In this document: in pieces, positions 7,133 to 12,334 of the stretch
Numbering within the stretch: the stretch's first letter is position 1
How the letters are laid out: each line of letters begins with the position of its first letter
Assembly (NCBI GenBank): GCA_023444765.1
Contig: JAEXLY010000215.1
Coordinates: 1-12,334, forward strand
Source of the DNA: Pseudomonadota bacterium
Lineage (GTDB): Bacteria > Pseudomonadota > Gammaproteobacteria > Xanthomonadales > Xanthomonadaceae
Reading direction: 5' to 3'
Length of the DNA: 12,334 nucleotides
The notes under the pieces: model-generated
Seen by the model: the letters and a program-made list of their open reading frames with translations, nothing else
Told to the model about the DNA's origin: nothing
Database searches by the model: none
Made by a program: the position numbers and the translations under genes

Positions 7133-9106
7133 GTGTGTGGAATCGCCGGAATCGTGCGCCTGGACCATGCGCCCGTCAGCCCCGACGCCATCGCCACGCT
7201 CACCGACCTGATCGCCCACCGCGGACCTGACGACGCCGGCATCCACGTCGATGGCCACGTCGGACTCGGGCACCGGCGCCTGAGCATCGTCGATCTGTCG
7301 CCGGCCGGCCACCAGCCGATGCCCAGCAGCGACGGCTCGCTGTGGATCGTGTTCAACGGCGAGATCTACAACCACGCGGCGCTGCGGCTGGAGCTGCAGG
7401 CGCTGGGCCATGGCTTCCGCTCGACCACCGACACCGAGGTCATCCTCGCCGCCTATCGACAGTGGGGCGAGGACTGCGTGCAGCGCTTCGAGGGCATGTG
7501 GGCGTTCGCGATCTGGGAGCCCGGGCGCCAGCGTCTGTTCTGCTCGCGCGACCGGCTCGGCATCAAGCCGTTCTACTACGCGCTGACGCCCGCGGGCTTC
7601 GCCTTCGCTTCCGAGATCAAGGCAGTGCTGGCATCCGGACTGGTGCCGGTACGCGTCAACCACGACGCGCTGCGGCTGCAGCTGCTCTACCGGGCCCGCG
7701 CGAGCAACGAGACCACCTGTTTCGATGGAGTCCTGCAGCTGCCGCCGGCCCACAACGCGGTGCTCGAGGGCGGCCGGTTGCGGCGGGCACGCTACTGGCA
7801 GGCCGAAGACGCACTGGCCATGCGCCGGGCCGGGGACACCGATCACGCCGCACGTTTCCGCGAGGAGATCACGCGTGCGGTGCGCTCGCACCTGCGCAGC
7901 GACGTCCCCGTGGGTGCCTGCCTCAGCGGGGGCCTGGACTCGGGCACGCTCGTGGCCCTCGCCGCCCGCGAATCCGGCGCGCCGCTGCGCACGTTCTCGG
8001 TCACGTATCCGGGCACGGTGCACGACGAATCGCGTTACATCCATGCGCTGCGCGGCCATGTCCCCAATCTCGACGGGACCGACAGCGCACCCGACGGGCG
8101 CGACCTGGTCGACGTACTGGAGCGTTCGACCTGGCATTACGAGGAGCCTGTCTGGGGCGGCAGCGTGTACTCGTGGTGGCAGGTGATGAAATCGGTCAAT
8201 GCCGGCGGCATCAAGGTCGTGCTCAACGGCCAGGGCGCCGACGAACTGCTGGCAGGCTATCCACGCTACTACCCGACCTACCTGCGGCAACTGCTGCTGG
8301 CCGGACGCGCGGCGGGGTTCCGCCGGAACTTCGAGGGCTTCCGCGCCCAGCAGGGCGGGCTCTCCCGCATGGGCCTGTGGCGCGAGCTGGCGACCCCGTT
8401 CTGGCCCGACTGGCTGCGGCGCGCGGCACGGGTGGCCGGTCGCGGCTCGGCGTTCGACGACAGCTTCCTCTCGCCCGAACTGCGCCGGTTGTCTTCGCCC
8501 GCGGCCGAGGCGCTGGCGCGCCGCGCGTTCAGCGACCTCGACACGCACCTGCTGAGCGATCTCACCGTCACCCGCCTGCCGGAACTGCTGCAGGCCGAGG
8601 ACCGCTTCAGCATGGCCTTCTCCATCGAGAGCCGCGTGCCGTTCCTGGACCGTGCGTTCGTCGAGTACGGCATCGCCCTGCCCGCCCGGCAGAAGATCGA
8701 TGCCGGCGTCACCAAGGTGGTGCTGAGGGACGCCATGCGCGGCGTCGTCCCCGACGCCACCCTCGACCGGCGCGACAAGCAGGGCTACCCCACGCCGGCC
8801 AACGACTGGTTGCGCAGCTTCGGCGTGGAGTACGCAGGCGACCTGATCGGATCGCGTTCCTTCCGCGAGCGGGGCGTGTTCGATCCGGAGGCCGCAACCG
8901 GCGCATTCGAGCGCTGGCGCAGGGGTCGGGGCGCGCTTCCGGGACTGTGGACCTGGCTGTCGGCCGAGAACTGGTTCCGGCAGTACGTCGACACGCCGGT
9001 GGATGGGTGGCGGCACCATGCCGGCCCTGTCCCCGACCCTGCCACGCCGGCCGGGGTCGCGAGCGGCCCTGCAAGGACTGTGCCCGAAGTCACATCGGCC
9101 ACCTGA
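7133..9106 (+). CDS. asnB: Asparagine synthetase, glutamine-hydrolysing (AsnB type)
   Basis: This 657-residue, two-domain class II amidotransferase converts aspartate, glutamine and ATP to asparagine or amidates a related carboxylate, in the cytoplasm. The start is GTG at 7133 with AAGGA 6 nt upstream; it places the nucleophile Cys at residue 2 (MCGIAGIV), which must be exposed after Met removal. The glutaminase domain keeps AHRGPDDAG (28-36), the Arg before LSIVD (49), FNGEIYN (74-80) and TDTEV (99-103). The synthetase domain keeps the PP-loop SGGLDS (265-270) and NGQGADELLAGY (365-376), so both active sites look intact. It is longer than E. coli AsnB (about 554), partly from a Pro/Ala-rich tail after about 622. 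This longer type is often found in polysaccharide or secondary-metabolite loci rather than as the housekeeping enzyme. The 45-nt gap to the next gene suggests an operon with DUF1800 and DUF1501. The symbol reflects family, not a proven role. Confidence 0.92.
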   Translation: MCGIAGIVRLDHAPVSPDAIATLTDLIAHRGPDDAGIHVDGHVGLGHRRLSIVDLSPAGHQPMPSSDGSLWIVFNGEIYNHAALRLELQALGHGFRSTTDTEVILAAYRQWGEDCVQRFEGMWAFAIWEPGRQRLFCSRDRLGIKPFYYALTPAGFAFASEIKAVLASGLVPVRVNHDALRLQLLYRARASNETTCFDGVLQLPPAHNAVLEGGRLRRARYWQAEDALAMRRAGDTDHAARFREEITRAVRSHLRSDVPVGACLSGGLDSGTLVALAARESGAPLRTFSVTYPGTVHDESRYIHALRGHVPNLDGTDSAPDGRDLVDVLERSTWHYEEPVWGGSVYSWWQVMKSVNAGGIKVVLNGQGADELLAGYPRYYPTYLRQLLLAGRAAGFRRNFEGFRAQQGGLSRMGLWRELATPFWPDWLRRAARVAGRGSAFDDSFLSPELRRLSSPAAEALARRAFSDLDTHLLSDLTVTRLPELLQAEDRFSMAFSIESRVPFLDRAFVEYGIALPARQKIDAGVTKVVLRDAMRGVVPDATLDRRDKQGYPTPANDWLRSFGVEYAGDLIGSRSFRERGVFDPEAATGAFERWRRGRGALPGLWTWLSAENWFRQYVDTPVDGWRHHAGPVPDPATPAGVASGPARTVPEVTSAT

Positions 9107-9113
9107 TAACGCC

Positions 9114-9119
9114 GATAAT
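9114..9119 (+). promoter_or_regulatory. Possible -10 element ahead of the DUF1800-DUF1501 pair
   Basis: GATAAT (five of six bases of TATAAT) sits in an unusually AT-rich patch, CTGATAACGCCGATAATC, just after the asparagine synthetase stop. No good -35 is seen at 16-18 nt upstream. It could give the pair an internal promoter in addition to read-through from asnB. Confidence 0.25.
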
Positions 9120-9151
9120 CTCCCGCGCAGGGGACCAGACAAGGAAATCAC

Positions 9152-10930
9152 ATGCACCCAGGCATCTCCCAGGGGGAGCGCGCCGCGCTCGAGCGCGCGC
9201 ATCGCCAGCGCTACGGGCTTGTGCGGGCGCCGCGGTTCCAGCGCCAACCCCTGACCGGATCCGCGGCCCCACCCCCGGCAGGGGCCACGATGGGGCTGGA
9301 GAAAGCCTCGCCCCGGCGCCTGCTCACCCTCCCCACGCCGCCGTTTGCCGTGCGCGTGCTCAACAGGATGAGTTACGGCGCCACACCGGAACTGGTCGCC
9401 GAGTTCAATGCCCTGGGCAGCAGCGACGCTGCTCGACTGACCGCCTGGGTCGACCGGCAGCTCGACCCCGCGGCCATCGACGACAGTGCGGTCGCCACGC
9501 GCCTGTCCAACGCTGGTTACACCACCCTGGGCAAGACGCTGGCCCGGCAATGGGCCGAGCATGTCCGCGGAGACGTCGAGTACGCCGAACGCATGCGGCC
9601 GGGTTGGGAAGTGCAGCGCGAGGCCCTGGTGCGCGCCGTGTTCTCGAAGCGGCAGCTGTTCGAGGTCACGACCGCGTTCTGGCACGACCACTTCAACGTC
9701 ATGGTCAGCGATTACGACTGCTGTCCGGTCTACGGCCATTACGACCGCGACGTGATCCGCGCCAACGCCTTCGGCAACTTCCGCACGATGCTGGAGGACG
9801 TCGCGCGCAGCACCGCGATGATGATCTACCTCGACAACAAGTCGAACCGCCGCTCGGGCCCCAACGAGAACTTCGCGCGCGAGCTGCTCGAGCTGCACAC
9901 GTTCGGCGCCGAGAACTACCTGGGGTTCATGGATCCGTTCGAGGTCCCGCCCTGCCCGGAGGACCCCTCCTACCCGATCGGCTACACCGACATCGACGTC
10001 TACGAGACGGCCGCCGCGTTCACCGGCTGGACCATCAACAACAACCACTGGGAATTCACCCACGCCACCAAGGACGACGGGGCGTTCTACTACCACGCGG
10101 ACTGGCACGACTCGGGCCCGAAGTTCGTCCTGGGCACCTTCATCTACCCCGAGCGACCTGCCCTGCGTGACGGCCGCGACATCCTCGACCGCATCGCCAG
10201 CCATCCGCGGGTGGCGAAGTTCATCTGCCGCAAGCTGGTGCGGCGCTTCGTGGCCGACGATCCGCCGCAGGCGCTGGTGGACAGCGCCGCGGCCGTGTTC
10301 CGCGCCCACTGGCAGTCGTCCGACCAGATCAAGCGCACCCTGCGCCACATCCTGCTGTCCGATGCCGCCCAGTACACCTGGGGCCGCAAGACGCGGCGGC
10401 CGTTCGAGACGGTAGCCGCGACCCTGCGCGCGCTCGGCTGCCAGTGGACCTACCGCTTCGACGAGAACCGCAGCAACGACCTCAACTGGCGCCTCGGCTT
10501 CACCGGCCACCAGCCCTACGACTGGCCGGCGCCCAATGGTTATCCCGATGTCGCCACCGCCTGGTCCGGCGCCAGCACGCTGGGCATGACCTGGAAGCTG
10601 CAGAACTGGTTGACCGAGACCAACAACGTGGCCGGCGATGGCAAGCTGCTGCCGATCCTGGAACTCACCCGTGCCGGCGTCCCGACGGCGCAGTGGACGG
10701 CCAACCGGCTGGTGCAGTTCTGGTGCCAGCGCATCCTGGGCTACCAGCCGACCGCGCAGCGCCTGGCGGTGCTGCGACAGTTCATGGCGCAGAACGGTGA
10801 CCCGGCCAGCTACGTGATCACCGATACGAACGAATGGGCGAGCGGCGACCTGAAGCGCCACTACAACCATGAGCGGCTGCGCAGCATGGTGTCGCTCATC
10901 CTGATGTCGCCCGAATTCCTGAGCCGCTGA
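9152..10930 (+). CDS. DUF1800 family protein
   Basis: This is a 592-residue protein of the DUF1800 family, whose biochemical function is not established. Conserved family features are visible: FWHDHFNV (176-183, the usual W-x-N-H-F site with Asp for Asn), NENFARELLELHTFG (238-252), AAFTGWTI (288-295), HPRVAKFICRKLVRRF (351-366), the PNGYPD/W-S block (461-472) and the closing SPEFLSR. The start at 9152 is supported by AAGGA 6 nt upstream. The first 60 residues are polar and Arg/Pro-rich, and I see no Sec, Tat or lipoprotein signal; an alternative in-frame ATG at 9290 (residue 47) does not create one. The gene lies 45 nt after the asparagine synthetase, and its stop overlaps the ribosome site of the DUF1501 gene. 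The DUF1800-DUF1501 gene pair recurs across bacteria, so the two products probably act together. Confidence 0.92.
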   Translation: MHPGISQGERAALERAHRQRYGLVRAPRFQRQPLTGSAAPPPAGATMGLEKASPRRLLTLPTPPFAVRVLNRMSYGATPELVAEFNALGSSDAARLTAWVDRQLDPAAIDDSAVATRLSNAGYTTLGKTLARQWAEHVRGDVEYAERMRPGWEVQREALVRAVFSKRQLFEVTTAFWHDHFNVMVSDYDCCPVYGHYDRDVIRANAFGNFRTMLEDVARSTAMMIYLDNKSNRRSGPNENFARELLELHTFGAENYLGFMDPFEVPPCPEDPSYPIGYTDIDVYETAAAFTGWTINNNHWEFTHATKDDGAFYYHADWHDSGPKFVLGTFIYPERPALRDGRDILDRIASHPRVAKFICRKLVRRFVADDPPQALVDSAAAVFRAHWQSSDQIKRTLRHILLSDAAQYTWGRKTRRPFETVAATLRALGCQWTYRFDENRSNDLNWRLGFTGHQPYDWPAPNGYPDVATAWSGASTLGMTWKLQNWLTETNNVAGDGKLLPILELTRAGVPTAQWTANRLVQFWCQRILGYQPTAQRLAVLRQFMAQNGDPASYVITDTNEWASGDLKRHYNHERLRSMVSLILMSPEFLSR

Positions 10931-10940
10931 GGACGAGACC

Positions 10941-12334
10941 ATGACCATCGAACTCGACCGCCGCGGTTTCCTCAAGGGCTGCAGCGCCGCCGCCATCGCC
11001 GGCGCCGCCGGCCCCGCCCTGTTCTTCGGCGGGCATGCCCAGGCCGCCGTCAACGGTTACGACACCATCGTGCACGTGTTCCTGCGCGGCGGCATCGACG
11101 GGCTCAACCTCGTGGTGCCGGTGTCGGGCAACGACCGCACCCATTACGAACAGGCTCGCCCCGATATCCGCGTCCCCGTGAGCGGCGAGAACGCCGCGCT
11201 GCCGCTGACCCTGGCCAATGGGTCGGCGACCGGCTTCGGCCTGCACGCGGCGGCGACCGGGCTGCGCGACATCTGGGTCGACGGCAAGCTCGCCATCGTG
11301 CATTGCTGCGGCATGCAGACCGCGGTCACGCGCAGCCATTTCGATGCGCAGCAATACCTGGACTTCGGCACGCCGGGCACCAAGGGCAATGGCACCGGCT
11401 GGCTCGCGCGCGCCTGGCAGACCCAGCCCGGCGCATCCCCGTCGGTGGTCATGCCGGCGCTGGCGGTCAACAGCCGGCTGCCGGCCAACCTGCTCGGCGC
11501 GACGCAGGCGCTGACGATGGGCAGTCCGACCGACTTCTCCCTCAATTCCGGTTCCTACGCCTGGCAGCGCGTTCGCGACAACTCGCCCGCCGGGTTCAAG
11601 GGCGTCAACGAGACCCTGGCCGACATGTGGCAGGGCAACGTCGGGATCGAGCACACGGGTCGTGCCGCAAACGGCGCCCTGCGCACGGTGGCGGGCCAGA
11701 CGTATACCTCCACGCTGCCGGCGTCGTGGCCGACCTCCACCTTCGCGCGCCAGCTGTGGACGGTGGCGCAGTCGATCCGCTTCAACCTCGGCCTGCGCTA
11801 CGCTGCCGTGGACCTCGGCGGCTGGGATACGCACGAAAGCCAGGGCAACAACGGCGGCGGCTACTTCCACGGGCGGGTGGCGGACCTGTCGCAGGCGCTG
11901 GCGGCGTTCTACGGTGAACTGGCGGCGACCGGCGAGATGGCGCGTGTCACCGTGGTGGTGCAGTCGGAGTTCGGGCGCCGCGTGCGCGAGAACGGCAGCG
12001 GCGGCACCGACCACGGCTACGGCAACCCGCTGCTGGTACTCGGTGGCCCCGTGAACGGCAGGCGCTTCTACGGCACCTGGCCGGGACTGCACCCGGAGAT
12101 CCTGTCGCCCTACTTCGGCGATGTTCCGGTGACCACCGATTTCAGGCGAGTGTTCACCGAACTGCTGCAGCAGCGGATGGGCCATGCGCGGACGGCGGAG
12201 GTATTCCCGGGCTACAGCGGCTACAGCGCCCTGGGGATGTTCGCCGCGGTGAGCGGGGCGGCGGCGGCTGCGCAGCCCGCGCGCCAGGTCTCGCAGCCGG
12301 CGCTGTCGAACATCAGCACCGCGCCCCCGGGCGC
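10941..12334 (+). CDS. DUF1501 family protein with Tat signal (partial, runs off right edge)
   Basis: The frame is open from ATG 10941 to the window end, 464 residues with no stop. The N-terminus carries a twin-arginine signal DRRGFLKG (6-13) followed by a hydrophobic Ala/Gly region and a likely cut after AQA at about residue 35, so the folded protein is predicted to be exported to the periplasm. The body matches DUF1501, a family I recall as related to the alkaline phosphatase/sulfatase fold: FLRGGIDGLNLVVP (47-60), LHAAATGL (101-108), LGGWDTHESQG (292-302), SEFGRRVRENGSGGTDHG (342-359) with probable metal-ligand Asp/His, and YGTWPGL (377-383). The fold appears to end near 436; an Ala/Gln/Pro-rich tail then continues past the edge. 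GAGGA overlapping the previous gene's TGA lies 7 nt before the ATG, which suggests translational coupling with DUF1800. Tat export fits a protein that folds or binds a cofactor before export. Function and substrate are unknown. Confidence 0.92.
   Translation, partial: MTIELDRRGFLKGCSAAAIAGAAGPALFFGGHAQAAVNGYDTIVHVFLRGGIDGLNLVVPVSGNDRTHYEQARPDIRVPVSGENAALPLTLANGSATGFGLHAAATGLRDIWVDGKLAIVHCCGMQTAVTRSHFDAQQYLDFGTPGTKGNGTGWLARAWQTQPGASPSVVMPALAVNSRLPANLLGATQALTMGSPTDFSLNSGSYAWQRVRDNSPAGFKGVNETLADMWQGNVGIEHTGRAANGALRTVAGQTYTSTLPASWPTSTFARQLWTVAQSIRFNLGLRYAAVDLGGWDTHESQGNNGGGYFHGRVADLSQALAAFYGELAATGEMARVTVVVQSEFGRRVRENGSGGTDHGYGNPLLVLGGPVNGRRFYGTWPGLHPEILSPYFGDVPVTTDFRRVFTELLQQRMGHARTAEVFPGYSGYSALGMFAAVSGAAAAAQPARQVSQPALSNISTAPPG

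Noticed and set aside
7004..7211. Small plus-strand frame from ATG 7004 overlapping the asnB start
   Set aside because: It lacks a ribosome site and any motif, overlaps asnB by about 80 nt in another frame, and looks like chance coding.
7133..9106. Lasso-peptide cyclase rather than asparagine synthetase
   Set aside because: The N-terminal Cys and all glutaminase residues are intact, and no precursor peptide, leader-binding or leader peptidase gene is next to it.
6854..11053. Minus-strand open frame of 1399 codons covering asparagine synthetase and DUF1800
   Set aside because: It spans two genes and an intergenic region, its composition is Arg/Ala/Gly-rich without motifs, and the plus strand holds intact recognised families with good ribosome sites. 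It is a GC shadow.

Overview
The window is a very GC-rich (roughly 70%) stretch of ordinary bacterial chromosome with seven protein genes. Six are recognised by family, and the first and last are cut by the window edges. Long antisense shadow frames, a symporter-sensor kinase of the CbrA type, a large TonB-dependent receptor with a C-terminal Phe, and GNRA/UUCG hairpins all suggest a gammaproteobacterium, most likely Xanthomonadaceae/Lysobacteraceae (Lysobacter- or Luteimonas-like). That assignment is inference from style, not a database match. I saw no tRNA, rRNA, insertion sequence, CRISPR array or phage gene.

Left half, minus strand, in transcription order: a TonB-dependent outer-membrane receptor (3107-5311), a phenylacetate-CoA ligase/CapK-like adenylate-forming enzyme (1611-2945), and the N-terminal symporter half of a CbrA-like sensor histidine kinase (1-1514, running off the left edge). 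Gaps are about 161 and 97 nt, so these may be separate units or a loose operon. A 173-nt divergent intergenic region (5312-5484) separates them from the right half.

Right half, plus strand: a GntP-family permease (5485-6888) ending in a perfect UUCG-capped hairpin. Then comes a 244-nt gap holding a tandem 10-bp repeat that forms a strong G-quadruplex motif, followed by a glutamine-dependent asparagine synthetase (GTG start, 7133-9106), a DUF1800 protein (9152-10930) and a Tat-exported DUF1501 protein (10941 to the right edge). The last three are tightly spaced (45 nt and 10 nt, with the DUF1501 ribosome site overlapping the DUF1800 stop) and look like one operon.

Overall the left half and the permease look like a nutrient sensing and uptake region (outer-membrane receptor, inner-membrane permease, transporter-like sensor kinase). 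The right-hand AsnB-DUF1800-DUF1501 unit is the least understood part. It joins a cytoplasmic amidotransferase to a conserved but functionally uncharacterised pair, only one member of which has an export signal. It is the best candidate here for an undescribed system, though the evidence is gene order and motifs only.
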